A DNA stretch of 64,000 bases from positions 25,929 through 89,928 of the forward strand of contig JAQWFD010000011.1 of assembly GCA_028704555.1 (NCBI GenBank), written 5' to 3'. Position 1 is the first letter of the stretch, and every line of letters starts with the position of its first letter. The position numbers and the translations under genes are program-made. Shown one piece after another: positions 1 through 9,642 of the stretch. The notes under the pieces were generated by a model. That model had not been told where the DNA came from. It saw only the letters and a program-made list of their open reading frames with translations, and ran no database searches. This stretch comes from Desulfobacterales bacterium. Its GTDB lineage: Bacteria > Desulfobacterota > Desulfobacteria > Desulfobacterales > JAQWFD01.

Positions 1-3000
1 TTTTTAAGTTTAGCCTATTTCCCGCCTGTTGTAAACGCTTTCCTTTTGAGGAATCGCCAGCCACGCCAAACAATCGCTTATCTGCTGACAGGGTTTTAAT
101 TGCATAGTCCCTGAGTTCGGCACGTTCCATAAGCAGTGGCCTTGTTTTTATCACATCGCCAAACAATGAAGCCTGCACCTCTGCCTTTGTTTCAACTCCC
201 GCCACATCGTTAATCAACTGCTCAATAAGACTTGTGCTGATATTCTTTCGACGCTTGGATTCCTTTTCAAGTAGTTGAACCAATGCCTTTTGTGCCTCGT
301 GATCCGGCAACTTCTCCCCGATAATAACTCCCCAGGCGCGGGGCAAATCTCCAACTTCAACCTTTTTAAAGATAGACTCGTCCAGCTGAGACAGGCCCAT
401 TCCCTGCTTTGCAATCTCACCCTTAACTGATACGCCATATTTTTGTTGAAGTTTTTCCGGAGTCATATCGGATTTACGGAATACAACCGCCGCATCCTCT
501 GGACTTCCCTGCCCTTCAGCGATGTTAATCAGTGCGCCCTTGAGCTTTGCCTGTTCTGCCGTTTTCGCATCCAAATATCTGACAACAAGCTCCGGGTATC
601 CAGCTCTTGAGGCCAATTCATACCGATGATGCCCGTTTACAACATAGGTTTTACCGTCAGCAGGATCTTTCCACACCGATATAATCCCGCCCAACTCAGG
701 ATTATATTTTTTCACTTCCCGCAATTTAGACCCGGCCCCACCCTGACCCATATACCGTTTATATTGGAACCGTTCCGGATCGACGCTTAATGATTCGGTC
801 GGGAGAGTTGTTATCTTGCCAGGTTTAGCTGAAGGCGTCTCAGCCGTCTCCGTTTTGGCTGAAACAGGTCTGTAAATATATTCTTCTCCCAATGGTTCTG
901 TTCTATCGTCAAGAACATCAGACATTTTTACTTTTAGGGATATTACTTTTCCGCCACCATAATCTTTGGCAAGCTGCAAATTTGTAGTAACATAATCACC
1001 AGCATTTATACTCTTTTGTGTTTTTGGAGCGCCCCTATAAATCGTTATCATTTCATCTGGAGATTTTCCCGACGTTTTATCAAGCGTCGTAATATTATCT
1101 CCAAGCTTAGCGGTCATTCTTACCTGTGGAGTATACCCCTCAAAAATACCTCCAGTGGGATTTAGGGAGTTGAGCATTGGTTGTTGGTCAATTTTCTTGG
1201 CCTGTCTATCGTCGCTTGGCTGATCGGATTTGAGCTGATTCTCAGCTTCCAGAAGCTCTTGTTTCAACACCTTCAAATTATCTATCAGCTTGCCTGCATT
1301 TGCATTCGCGGTTGTCGTTTTGGCTCTTGTCCCGCCGCTGAGAGGGGCTTTTCTATTTTCGTTTATCTTATCAATTCGTTTTTGCAGTGCAGCTATATCT
1401 TTTTGTATTTCTTTTACGCGCCGAACAGGGGCATATTTTTTTGCTGCCTCATCAAGACTTTCGTCTTCAAACCGTTTGGCCCATTCCTTCCTAAGCAAAG
1501 ATTTTCTTTCGCCTCTGCTGCTAAACTCCTCGCTCGATAAACCGCCGCCAAGAAATGCCTCATTATGGGCCATGGCCTCTTGAAGGATCTCCTCTCGCGT
1601 CATCTCCCAAGGGTCGGAACTTTTCTCCGGTGCTTTTGTGGCTGGTTCGGTTTTCGGAGTAATTTCAGCCTCTACAGCATTTTCCACCCGACCTACCACC
1701 TTACCCGCCCCCTGATCGTCCAATGTAGAGCCTCTCAGAGAGTCGGCCTGTAAAGCCTTGGTATCAGCGGGTTTAGAGCCTTCAGGTTGGTAGGTGACAG
1801 TGTTTTTGTCTACCGAAACGATTTTGCCCTCTGCGGTGAGGGTTGAAACAAGTCTGGTAAAATCCTCTTTCGGAATAAACGCCTTTGCATGAAGTTTTTT
1901 TAGATCGACTTTGCCCTCTTTGGTCTGAAGGGCGGAAATGGCCTTGGTGAATCTTTCCTCTACTGAGGGTTTGGTTTTGACCTTCGCCAGTGCCTTTTGG
2001 ATTTTGAGCTTTTGGCTACCGGGTGACGATGGATTTTCAACGATCAGGCCTTTTACGGACTGGATTTGTTCATCTGAAAGGGTGCCTACGAATGTGTTGT
2101 AGTCTGCCTCGGCTTTTTGTTTTTTGGTTTGAGTGGGTTCTGCTTTTACTGGTTGTTGGGTTTGTGCCGGTTCTTCCAGTGGCATTTCAACCACTGAAGG
2201 CCGGGCCTCGTCAATCAATGGATCATATGGGGCTTGGGGTGCTGAAGGGGACATCGGGATAGTGGCCCCTTGGTTTGGTGCGGTTTGCAGGGTGTTTAAT
2301 AGGCCGGGTTGAGCTTGGCCTATCGTTGACATCTCTACAGTGGGCATCTCCCAAGAGCCGGCCCTTTTAAGCGGGTTTAGGATATCTTGAGCAAATCCAC
2401 GGTTTTGTTCTTCGTGCGGCGTCTGACTGCCCGGAGCCCGGAGAAAATCCGCCTCTGCTTGTTCCGCCGCTTTGATAATCTGTTCAAGCTCTGCGGTTTC
2501 CTGTTCGGTCAGTTGCGTGTTACGATACGGAATCTTGGCAATATTCAACCGTCTTGCCGCATCAATGGCCGTAAGCTTAATATCTCGAAGTTTTTCAACG
2601 GTCATCCGGTCTTCTGAGCGTCGGTCTCTGTATCCGGCTTGTTCCTCTTCGAGATCTATCTTAGCCCTGGCGTCCTGAATAAAGGCGGGAGTTGGCATCT
2701 GCGCCAGACGATCAACTTCGCCATGAAATGCTGTGGGACGTTGGGGCATAGCTTTGAATGCTGTGGGACGTTGGGGCATAGCTTTGTTTTGCTGGCCTTC
2801 AATCTCGGGATAGCCAAATTGCCCCGGTGCGTTTGGCATATTTGGCTCAAGGCCGAGTTCACCGCTGGCTTGACCATATTCGGCTATCTCGCTTCTTGGA
2901 CGGATACCGGCGTCCTCGTTGGCTATTTTCCGGGCAATGGCATTTAAAGAAAATAGTTTACCTGTTGGGCTGGAGGCCGTTGAACCAGACGGACGTAGCG

Positions 3001-4192
3001 GAACGGGTTCGGTTGCGGGTTGCACTGGATCTATTTTAGGTTCTGCCGTTTGCCGGGAAGAAGTAAGCCCTTGTGCCACACCACCAAAGCCGCCGCCCAC
3101 GCCACCGGCTGCCGCATTCTCAAGAACCTCCCACATATTCTTTTCTGTGAAAAGCTTCTCGTCGGTATTGGCAACGGTATTCAGGATGGACATAAGGCCC
3201 TGGCCAGCTTCCTGGCCCATTTCAGCAGGCATGCTTGTAGCGATCTCTTTTGCGGTACGTTTGAGCAGATTCCCGTTTTTGGAGCTGATAGCCCGCATGA
3301 TCTTGCCGCCTGCACCGGGGATCACCTTATCCAGCCAGCCGATATTACCGCCAAGATATTCAAGGGCGGTTGAAACTGTTCCTGTAGCCAGAGAGGAGAA
3401 TGGGGCATCTACGCCATGTTCATCCATGAGCTGACCATAATTCCCGCCTGCCTCCATCGGGAGAACTGCCGCACCCATGCCGACCTGCCCGCCGAAACGC
3501 TTGATAACACCCTTGGTTACTTCGTCTCTGAGCTGTTTCTTGGCTTCAGCTTTGCCAACTTCACTGACCAGCTTTTTACCGGCTTCGGTAGCAATTCCTT
3601 TTTCAAGGGTTTTCTCGATGCTCTTTTTTAAAACGGATTCGGTCAAATATTTCTGGCTGCCTTTGGCAATACCTTTTTTTAAGGCTATCCCTGCAAGGCC
3701 CGTTCCGGTTGCTACGCCAACTGCCGCCTCCACCATTGAGGGAACCAGAGAGCCGCCGGTTTCAGTTAACCATGTGCCAAACTTGCCGAGAGTAAAATCA
3801 TCAGCCAGATCCTTAAAGGAAACAGTAGCCGCGTTTTCCTGCGCCTCGGCCATGTTCCTTTGATAGCCCTTCATCCCCCAATCACGAAGGCCCGCGCCAA
3901 CTCCTATAGTCTTCTCTGCTGCTGAACCTAAGAGCCCTAACATGCCGTACCCGGTTCCCTGCAACTCATCTAATCCGCGCACAGCGGAACCACCAAAACC
4001 CGGGGACTCTCTCGGGGGTGCTGTTGCCTTTGCGTCTTCCTGATAATCGGTCTGAGCAAGAAACCCCTCAAAACTGATTCCCCGCTGCCCGATACTTGGA
4101 TTATTCCGGTAGATCTCCTGCGCCAGAGTGTTAGTATCCATATCGGCAAACTGCGGATTTGCGGCCCTGAACTGAGCGAATGAAAACGCCAT
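1..4192 (-). CDS. Large phage polyvalent protein (partial), ART-like and ParB-like domains
   Basis: One reading frame stays open from an ATG at 4192 to the window edge, about 1397 codons with no stop, so the C-terminus is missing. GAGGAG precedes the ATG. The first ~380 residues are Gly/Ala-rich with hydrophobic stretches (GGNYGQLMDEHG, GGVGGGFGGVAQG), as in proteins injected with phage DNA. A Pro/Gln-rich linker follows, then a coiled coil near residues 950-1010. At about 1040-1110 there is an ADP-ribosyltransferase-like segment (ITIYRGAPK, GDYVTTNLQLAKDY, GEEYIYRP). At about 1130-1290 a ParB-like nuclease fold is suggested by VNGHHRYELASRAGYPE. This order resembles large polyvalent proteins of podophages. 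The numerous short plus-strand frames here are shadows. The domain calls come from motif recognition; enzymatic activity is not shown. Confidence 0.8.
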   Translation of the reverse strand, partial: MAFSFAQFRAANPQFADMDTNTLAQEIYRNNPSIGQRGISFEGFLAQTDYQEDAKATAPPRESPGFGGSAVRGLDELQGTGYGMLGLLGSAAEKTIGVGAGLRDWGMKGYQRNMAEAQENAATVSFKDLADDFTLGKFGTWLTETGGSLVPSMVEAAVGVATGTGLAGIALKKGIAKGSQKYLTESVLKKSIEKTLEKGIATEAGKKLVSEVGKAEAKKQLRDEVTKGVIKRFGGQVGMGAAVLPMEAGGNYGQLMDEHGVDAPFSSLATGTVSTALEYLGGNIGWLDKVIPGAGGKIMRAISSKNGNLLKRTAKEIATSMPAEMGQEAGQGLMSILNTVANTDEKLFTEKNMWEVLENAAAGGVGGGFGGVAQGLTSSRQTAEPKIDPVQPATEPVPLRPSGSTASSPTGKLFSLNAIARKIANEDAGIRPRSEIAEYGQASGELGLEPNMPNAPGQFGYPEIEGQQNKAMPQRPTAFKAMPQRPTAFHGEVDRLAQMPTPAFIQDARAKIDLEEEQAGYRDRRSEDRMTVEKLRDIKLTAIDAARRLNIAKIPYRNTQLTEQETAELEQIIKAAEQAEADFLRAPGSQTPHEEQNRGFAQDILNPLKRAGSWEMPTVEMSTIGQAQPGLLNTLQTAPNQGATIPMSPSAPQAPYDPLIDEARPSVVEMPLEEPAQTQQPVKAEPTQTKKQKAEADYNTFVGTLSDEQIQSVKGLIVENPSSPGSQKLKIQKALAKVKTKPSVEERFTKAISALQTKEGKVDLKKLHAKAFIPKEDFTRLVSTLTAEGKIVSVDKNTVTYQPEGSKPADTKALQADSLRGSTLDDQGAGKVVGRVENAVEAEITPKTEPATKAPEKSSDPWEMTREEILQEAMAHNEAFLGGGLSSEEFSSRGERKSLLRKEWAKRFEDESLDEAAKKYAPVRRVKEIQKDIAALQKRIDKINENRKAPLSGGTRAKTTTANANAGKLIDNLKVLKQELLEAENQLKSDQPSDDRQAKKIDQQPMLNSLNPTGGIFEGYTPQVRMTAKLGDNITTLDKTSGKSPDEMITIYRGAPKTQKSINAGDYVTTNLQLAKDYGGGKVISLKVKMSDVLDDRTEPLGEEYIYRPVSAKTETAETPSAKPGKITTLPTESLSVDPERFQYKRYMGQGGAGSKLREVKKYNPELGGIISVWKDPADGKTYVVNGHHRYELASRAGYPELVVRYLDAKTAEQAKLKGALINIAEGQGSPEDAAVVFRKSDMTPEKLQQKYGVSVKGEIAKQGMGLSQLDESIFKKVEVGDLPRAWGVIIGEKLPDHEAQKALVQLLEKESKRRKNISTSLIEQLINDVAGVETKAEVQASLFGDVIKTRPLLMERAELRDYAIKTLSADKRLFGVAGDSSKGKRLQQAGNRLNLK
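2727..2786. repeat. Perfect 30-bp tandem duplication inside the polyvalent gene
   Basis: Two identical 30-bp units lie head to tail and keep the reading frame, giving KAMPQRPTAF twice in the Pro/Gln-rich linker. Perfect identity suggests a recent slippage duplication, tolerated because the linker is probably disordered. Confidence 0.95.
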
Positions 4193-4205
4193 TAATTACT
4201 CCTCT

Positions 4206-5816
4206 TTAAAGTTTAACCCCGAACTCTTTTTCTGTCATCGCCCGCGCCTTAACCCTGTCCATGCCGGATTTCTGCCTTGCCTTGAGCCGCTCTCTGGCCG
4301 CTGCCACCTTGTCCCAAATCCCCATCTCCTGCATGACATACTCCAGATTTTCCTCATAAGAATAAGGCTTTCGAGTTTCCGGGTTTATTCGCTTTCCGGT
4401 CATGTCTTTAGCTTTTACCGCCGCGTCCTGCTGCTGAGTTTCGACAGTAGGTTCAGTCTTCAAGTTTGACAGTGCGCCGGTTTTAGCCGGGGTTTGCGTC
4501 TGCTCTGGCGTGACTGTCAGGCTGTCGAGTTGGTTTTTATCCAATATAAGGGCCGGGTCGGTTTTTGTGGCTGCCTCGTTTGCGGCTGCACTATCGGCCG
4601 GTTGCGCGTCCTGCCCCTTATAGCTACCGATGGTATACCCCCGGCCCCACTTATCCTTGAAGAACAAATTTGATTCGGTTTTTTGTGCATCACTTGGATA
4701 AATATTAAACCCGCTGCTGTTTAAAATAGCTTTAAACTTCGGATCAATAACCCCGTCTTTATCCGACGGGATTATGGTTGTTCCAAATTCATCCAGCGGA
4801 AAGCCTGCTGCTGTGAGCTTTGCCTCGAGGTCTTTTCTGGCGTTGGTCTCTGTGAGCTTTTTTTCTGCTGCGGTAGGGGTATTGGCTGTACCGCCATTCT
4901 GAGACTTGGCAATCAATGAATCATAATAGGCAATTTTCTTTTTATGTTCGGCAATGTCCCGGTCGATTTTTGCCTGTTCAGCCTTGGTCAAAATACCTTT
5001 TGCCTCGCGCTCTGCCGCAATCTGGTTGAGCTTCACTGTCTCCTGCTGAAGCTTTGCATTTTCCATCCGTAAGGCATTCAAAGCTTGATCAGATTCAAAC
5101 GTCCGTGCCTTTTGGGTAGCGTCAAGTTTATCCAGCGCCCCTTTATCCTTCCAAGTTTTAAACTCACGGATCAGGGGGACCAGCTTCATCATCACATTGT
5201 TATCGTATCCGTTGGCCTGCGCGAACTGCTGTAAACCTTCAGGGGTAAAATTATTGCTCTGATACAATTTATAAGCTGCCTCTGAGAGTTGTTTTTTCTC
5301 CTGAATACCACGGTTCTCTTTTGCCTGCGCCCCGACTTGCCCGATGGTGGACTGAAGGTCCTGAACGTCCTGCCTCGGGCTACTGACTATGTGTTGTATT
5401 GCTTGCGGAAACGTGATGTCCATTTTTCCCCGGACTTGCCAGATTTTGGCCAGACTGACACGCCGGTTCATGATGGAATTGCAGTCCGGACAAATCGCTA
5501 TCAGATTGCCAAACTTCTCGGTAATGGGTGAATATTCTGCCATGTCGCCCGCAGGAAATTTCGGAGCGCGACATCGAACGCAATAGATTTCCCCCGGCCT
5601 GCAGGGTTGCTTATTTTTTACCCGGCGAGCCTGAAGAAATGCCGCCAGCTCATGACCGAGAATCAGCATGGGGCGTTTGTCATCGCTGGTTGCAAGTCCG
5701 GTCTTGACCCATCGGCGGACGGTATTTTTATGAATACCGAATAAATTAGCGATTTCTTCTACCGTGTAGCTGCGGTGAATTTTAACAAGGCGGTGGTTGG
5801 GATGGCGTTTTCTCAT
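4206..5816 (-). CDS. HTH/zinc-ribbon protein fused to phage virion-like protein
   Basis: 536 aa in two unlike parts. Residues 1 to about 145 form a helix-turn-helix (SYTVEEIANLFGIHKNTVRR) followed by a zinc ribbon (C79-x2-C82, C109-x2-C112). This matches a family of small stand-alone DNA-binding proteins found next to recombinases and replication genes of integrative elements. From about residue 146 the protein becomes a Gln/Lys/Ala-rich coiled coil (about 215-310) with a Thr/Pro-rich C-terminal half, like an internal virion protein. The start overlaps the primase-helicase stop as ATGA, so translation is probably coupled. The polyvalent gene starts 13 bp downstream. The most likely origin is a recombination or deletion that joined a satellite gene to a phage late gene. 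The C-terminal half has no motif that fixes its role. Confidence 0.75.
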   Translation of the reverse strand: MRKRHPNHRLVKIHRSYTVEEIANLFGIHKNTVRRWVKTGLATSDDKRPMLILGHELAAFLQARRVKNKQPCRPGEIYCVRCRAPKFPAGDMAEYSPITEKFGNLIAICPDCNSIMNRRVSLAKIWQVRGKMDITFPQAIQHIVSSPRQDVQDLQSTIGQVGAQAKENRGIQEKKQLSEAAYKLYQSNNFTPEGLQQFAQANGYDNNVMMKLVPLIREFKTWKDKGALDKLDATQKARTFESDQALNALRMENAKLQQETVKLNQIAAEREAKGILTKAEQAKIDRDIAEHKKKIAYYDSLIAKSQNGGTANTPTAAEKKLTETNARKDLEAKLTAAGFPLDEFGTTIIPSDKDGVIDPKFKAILNSSGFNIYPSDAQKTESNLFFKDKWGRGYTIGSYKGQDAQPADSAAANEAATKTDPALILDKNQLDSLTVTPEQTQTPAKTGALSNLKTEPTVETQQQDAAVKAKDMTGKRINPETRKPYSYEENLEYVMQEMGIWDKVAAARERLKARQKSGMDRVKARAMTEKEFGVKL

Positions 5817-8362
5817 CGTTTACCTCCCCGAACTCCGTTGACACTTTTCCCGTTCGACAGAATGGAAACCGATGAAACCGGCAAAACCGATTCCACAACC
5901 TCCACCTGCCATGCCTCCGCCGAACGGTTACCGCTGGCGCGGACAAAACGCCGGCCTTCGACAATGCGGCCAGAGTGTCGCCTGATCCACCACCCCAACT
6001 TCCGGCGGTTCATTTCACCCCGCTCGTCGGCAATGTCGCGAAGAACCTCACGCAAATCAACATGCTCATCATAGGATTCCAACGCCTGCTTCACGGCGTC
6101 TCGCACCATGGCCGGTGTCTTACCGAATACCGATTGCCAGGCCGTCAGCAGGCGTCCTAACGTCTCCCGATCCGGGTCATCTGACATTGCCTCAAACACA
6201 GATACGGTCGGGTCGGCGCAGTTAAGCCACAAAAGCGGCTGCCGGCAAAGGTCCGACCAGTCGCCATACCCCGCAAGCGACTTGCAGATGGTCTTCGGCC
6301 TGCCAGCGACGATCCATGCGCGCACAATGGTCAAGGCTGCCGAAACATAGCGCCCTCGTTCCCGCAATACTTCGCGCACCAGATCAGGTCGCGTGAAACT
6401 TCGGGCCGCCGGTGTCTCGCAGCCAGGATTAAGGAGGATTGATATACAGCGCCGTGTCATATCCTGAACCGGTCCGACGTTATTGCCGCTGGAAAGAAAC
6501 AAAGTGCGCGTACTGACGGTGGCGGTCTTGGAAACACCCAGAATGCGGCCGCTCATGAACTCCGAAGTCAGCACCGTACACAGGCTCTTGTGTGCCAGCA
6601 GATCGCCGGTAAGATTGTCGAACTCGACCACGGCCGGCGACAGCATCAGCCCGGCGAGCAGCATCTTTCTGCACTCCTCGTCGTCAGCCGGAAAGGTGGA
6701 TGGAGTACTGCGCTGTGGGGTTGCAAAGGCCGCAATCAATTCACATAAGTAGGACTTGCCGGAGCCGACCATGTGCGCCCGGACATGGAACATCGGCGCA
6801 TGGGCGAGGCTGGGCCGGATGGTGGCGGAAAGCATCGCCACCAGGGAGGCCGCCAGATCAGATTCACTGGCGAAACTGAACTCCACGAGCAAATCTTTCA
6901 ATAGCGTCAGTGCCGCTTTGGCCTGTGAACGAGTCGGGGTCTCAGGGACACAGAACGCCCGCGCATCGAAAACACCGAACATGCCGGTAGCCGGATCATA
7001 ACCCGCCGCTGTCATCAAGCTGCCATCGGGTCGCAAATACGGCTGACGCGCCAGGCCGTTTAATACCGGCAAATGCGGATAGCTGGCCGAATCGAACAGC
7101 ACGGAGGTATGACGGGCTGGAGGGTCGCTACGCACCCAATCCTTGCTACGGCCATCAAAGCGTTCCCAGGTCACAGCACCCGACAACGCCCGCACCAAGG
7201 CCGGTTGGCTGATGTTATCCACACGGGTTTCGCGGGTGCCGGGGTCTGTCACCACGATCACAATCAGCCCGCCGCGCTGGTAGTGTCTGCCCGAGTGTGC
7301 CAGTTCTCGCTCGGCCGCATCCACCACACGATTCATTTCCCCCGCCATGACGCGAATAGTCGGCTTCATACGCGCCGCACTGGCCTCGATGTCGAGCACC
7401 CTCAATAAATCGCGGATATGCCGGTCGACACAGTGGCCGTGTTGACACTTGAAGCCACCGACAGGCCAGCGGTCGTCTGGCTCGAAGTAGGCCGTGCCAC
7501 CGTCCGTTTGCCCCGTGTGCTCTTTTACCCAGGGACAGGTGATGTCGTGTTTACCCTCACCCAAAGGCACCTTATAAAGGCCACGGTTGCGCAGTGCGAC
7601 CAGGACCGCATTTTCGTCCGGGCGCGGAATCCACACAGGATCGCCATCGGCCGGGCGCTCCTGCGCCGGACACATTCCCTGCCGCCTGGATCGCTCCGCC
7701 CGCGCCATTTCGAGTTGAAGGCCATCCACCAGATCCTCAACCGAATAACGTAACTCGGGAGACCACGCCAGCATTCGGCATGCAAACGGCGGTGTATGTT
7801 TGCCGTTAGCCGCCACCGGCAGCCTTGCCAGCCGTGCCCTTGGCCCATTGGCACCAGGATCGCACAAGCCGGCAGCGATAATGGCATTCATCAGGCGGTC
7901 CGCAATAAGTCCGTCGGTGAGGGGTTCACGAAGCAGATACCCAGCCTGACAGTTCCCCGAAGATGTTTCCAACAACCATGACGGCCGCAAAGTCAGTCGC
8001 TCCATGGAAACCTTACTGCCCACATCATCAAGCATCACCGCATGGAGGGCATGAAAGCGAGTCTTCAGCCGTCGATATTGCCCAGACTCGTCAGACTTGA
8101 ATACCGCCAGGCTGAAATAATTATTGGCGTCCGCCCGCAGGGCGGCTGTCATGTCGGCACTGCCCTGCCACGGTCTGCCGGACCATTTCTTTCCGGGTAC
8201 GCTTGCGGGGTTGCCCGTGAAGCTGACCACCAACGGCCTCGCCGCTTCAAGATCTTCACCAAAAACTGCCAGCAGAAATTCACCATTGCCGACAAGGTAG
8301 GTTTCATCGGTTATGTCGGTTTTCACCGCACCGTGCGGAAAAACTGTCTCAGACACGTTCAT
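5813..8362 (-). CDS. Primase-helicase of a satellite or integrative element
   Basis: 849 aa from the ATG at 8362, which follows AAGGGGGTGG; the frame is open further upstream to 8446 but that overlaps the AlpA-like gene. The N-terminal third carries a primase-like signature (HALHAVMLDDVG, about residues 104-115), as in RepB/AEP-type primases. A Cys/His zinc-binding stretch follows (C276, H282, C306, C311). The C-terminal half is an ATPase with Walker A GSGKS (533-537) and Walker B VVEFDNL (about 578-584). The layout matches replication proteins of P4-like satellites and other integrative elements, where the enzyme primes and unwinds DNA at the element's own origin. The gene is visibly more GC-rich than the host genes to the right of the tRNA. 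Confidence 0.82.
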   Translation of the reverse strand: MNVSETVFPHGAVKTDITDETYLVGNGEFLLAVFGEDLEAARPLVVSFTGNPASVPGKKWSGRPWQGSADMTAALRADANNYFSLAVFKSDESGQYRRLKTRFHALHAVMLDDVGSKVSMERLTLRPSWLLETSSGNCQAGYLLREPLTDGLIADRLMNAIIAAGLCDPGANGPRARLARLPVAANGKHTPPFACRMLAWSPELRYSVEDLVDGLQLEMARAERSRRQGMCPAQERPADGDPVWIPRPDENAVLVALRNRGLYKVPLGEGKHDITCPWVKEHTGQTDGGTAYFEPDDRWPVGGFKCQHGHCVDRHIRDLLRVLDIEASAARMKPTIRVMAGEMNRVVDAAERELAHSGRHYQRGGLIVIVVTDPGTRETRVDNISQPALVRALSGAVTWERFDGRSKDWVRSDPPARHTSVLFDSASYPHLPVLNGLARQPYLRPDGSLMTAAGYDPATGMFGVFDARAFCVPETPTRSQAKAALTLLKDLLVEFSFASESDLAASLVAMLSATIRPSLAHAPMFHVRAHMVGSGKSYLCELIAAFATPQRSTPSTFPADDEECRKMLLAGLMLSPAVVEFDNLTGDLLAHKSLCTVLTSEFMSGRILGVSKTATVSTRTLFLSSGNNVGPVQDMTRRCISILLNPGCETPAARSFTRPDLVREVLRERGRYVSAALTIVRAWIVAGRPKTICKSLAGYGDWSDLCRQPLLWLNCADPTVSVFEAMSDDPDRETLGRLLTAWQSVFGKTPAMVRDAVKQALESYDEHVDLREVLRDIADERGEMNRRKLGWWIRRHSGRIVEGRRFVRASGNRSAEAWQVEVVESVLPVSSVSILSNGKSVNGVRGGKR

Positions 8363-8372
8363 TGCCACCCCC

Positions 8373-8615
8373 TTATTTCGCTGCTTTGCGAGCCGCTTCC
8401 AGCTTCGCAACCAGGGCTCGAACTTCTTCGTCGGTTTTCCCGGCAATGCGTGCCGCGTTGATCGCCGCTACTTCGTCGGAGGGCCACCCCACCGCCCGCG
8501 CCCCGAGGCTCACCGGCTTTGTCCATAGCCCTTGAGCAATGCGCAGATAGATCGTGGAACGGGAAAGCCCGGATTGAATTTTAACGGTAGGAATCCTCAG
8601 CATGGTATGCGTCAT
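8373..8615 (-). CDS. alpA: AlpA-family phage transcriptional regulator
   Basis: 80 aa with a MerR/excisionase-like winged helix (VKIQSGLSRSTIYLRIAQG, then VGWPSDEVAAI), the AlpA signature. AAGGAG precedes the ATG. Members activate the integrase or excisionase, or the replication genes, of P4-like elements and CP4-57. It sits 10 bp upstream of the primase-helicase and is probably the first gene of the replication operon. The roughly 240 bp upstream (8616-8856) probably hold its promoter. The C-terminal 25 residues are Ala/Lys/Glu-rich and probably helical. Confidence 0.88.
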   Translation of the reverse strand: MTHTMLRIPTVKIQSGLSRSTIYLRIAQGLWTKPVSLGARAVGWPSDEVAAINAARIAGKTDEEVRALVAKLEAARKAAK

Positions 8616-8856
8616 CTTAAAATCTCCTTAAATGGTAGTGGATTGTTAAGACGAAGCATAATTGGGCGATTTGGGCGGTACAATACCCGGACAAGGCTCA
8701 GGTTTACTGAGATATTTCCATATAATTCAGATTGTTGAGTTTTTTGGGGACGGCTACGCCGGGGTTGGTGAAACGCAGGTTAGAGCGCGGAGGATCGCTA
8801 AAAATCGAACGGTTGTCAGGTGGTGGATTTGGGCGAAAAAATTCCGCCCAACTTTT

Positions 8857-9642
8857 TTATTTCTTCATATGTTTACGGATGGTTTCAGCATCACGGCCAT
8901 GGGCAACGTCCGTCCTGGCAATCTGTTGCGAGTACCAGACATCGGACATGTCCCGGCGTTTTTTCCTCAGGTTGCGGTAGGCTTTTTTCCAACTTTCGTA
9001 CATAGCTTGTGTATCCAGTTTGCGCACTTCGCGCTTGGCGTTGCTTGGCGTATAGCGGTTATCTGCCGTGGTCGCGGCATCTACCAGCCGGCGGATCATG
9101 GCGCCATCAAGAGAATATGCGCCGTCGTGATATTTAATCAACTCAGCCAAGGGCACCATATTGCTTCCAGCGACCAAGACCAACACGCCGTTGCCTTGCA
9201 GACAGAGCATCTGGCTTCGCTTGTTTCCGAAGGCAATTCCAATCTCCCACAAACCAGCGCTATCCCCTTGCTTGTCGCTGCGGCGTAACCCAAGGCTGGC
9301 CGACACAAACCCGCACACGGAATCTGGGCTACACTGCCACTGGTTCAACCGTTCGATGGGAACCTGAACCCGGTTGATATCACACCGCTTGTCACAGACG
9401 ATGAACGATGCCGGGGCACCTGCCGTTGCGGGCAGGGTGTGCACCGGCATCACACAATCGCGCTCGCACCCTGGGCATATAACGCTGGCGGCCGGGCGCG
9501 CCTTCGCAATCAGCCGCTGTGATTTCATGGCCTTAACAGCTTCGCTCGGCCATTGGCTCAACTCTTCGCCATTGACCAGAACCGCACCGCCCTGGCTGGC
9601 ACCCACGCGCCCCAATAGCTCGATCAGTGCGGCTTGAGGCAT
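8857..9642 (-). CDS. Unrecognised protein, Cys cluster and basic C-terminal tail
   Basis: 261 aa from the ATG at 9642, which shares a base with the stop of the upstream 406-aa gene, so the two are co-translated. Residues 1-50 look like a small winged helix (AALIELLGRVGASQGGAVLVNGEELSQWPSEA is split over helices and a turn). Residues 50-95 hold a Cys cluster (CPGCERDC, then VCDKRCD) that could bind zinc. The C-terminal 60 residues are strongly basic (AYRNLRKKRRDM) and end in a predicted helix. This composition suggests nucleic-acid binding. I do not recognise a named family. It lies in the stretch between the restriction genes and alpA. Confidence 0.7.
   Translation of the reverse strand: MPQAALIELLGRVGASQGGAVLVNGEELSQWPSEAVKAMKSQRLIAKARPAASVICPGCERDCVMPVHTLPATAGAPASFIVCDKRCDINRVQVPIERLNQWQCSPDSVCGFVSASLGLRRSDKQGDSAGLWEIGIAFGNKRSQMLCLQGNGVLVLVAGSNMVPLAELIKYHDGAYSLDGAMIRRLVDAATTADNRYTPSNAKREVRKLDTQAMYESWKKAYRNLRKKRRDMSDVWYSQQIARTDVAHGRDAETIRKHMKK

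Noticed and set aside
1181..3863. Several plus-strand frames over the large phage gene
   Set aside because: They overlap a single uninterrupted minus-strand frame with clear domains and a ribosome site. Their products look like random Ser/Leu/Phe-rich translation.
4206..5816. Sequencing frameshift as the cause of the two-part protein
   Set aside because: The frame stays open and in phase across the junction, with the start coupled to the upstream gene. A frameshift would not create this. A misassembly is still possible and is listed as a check.
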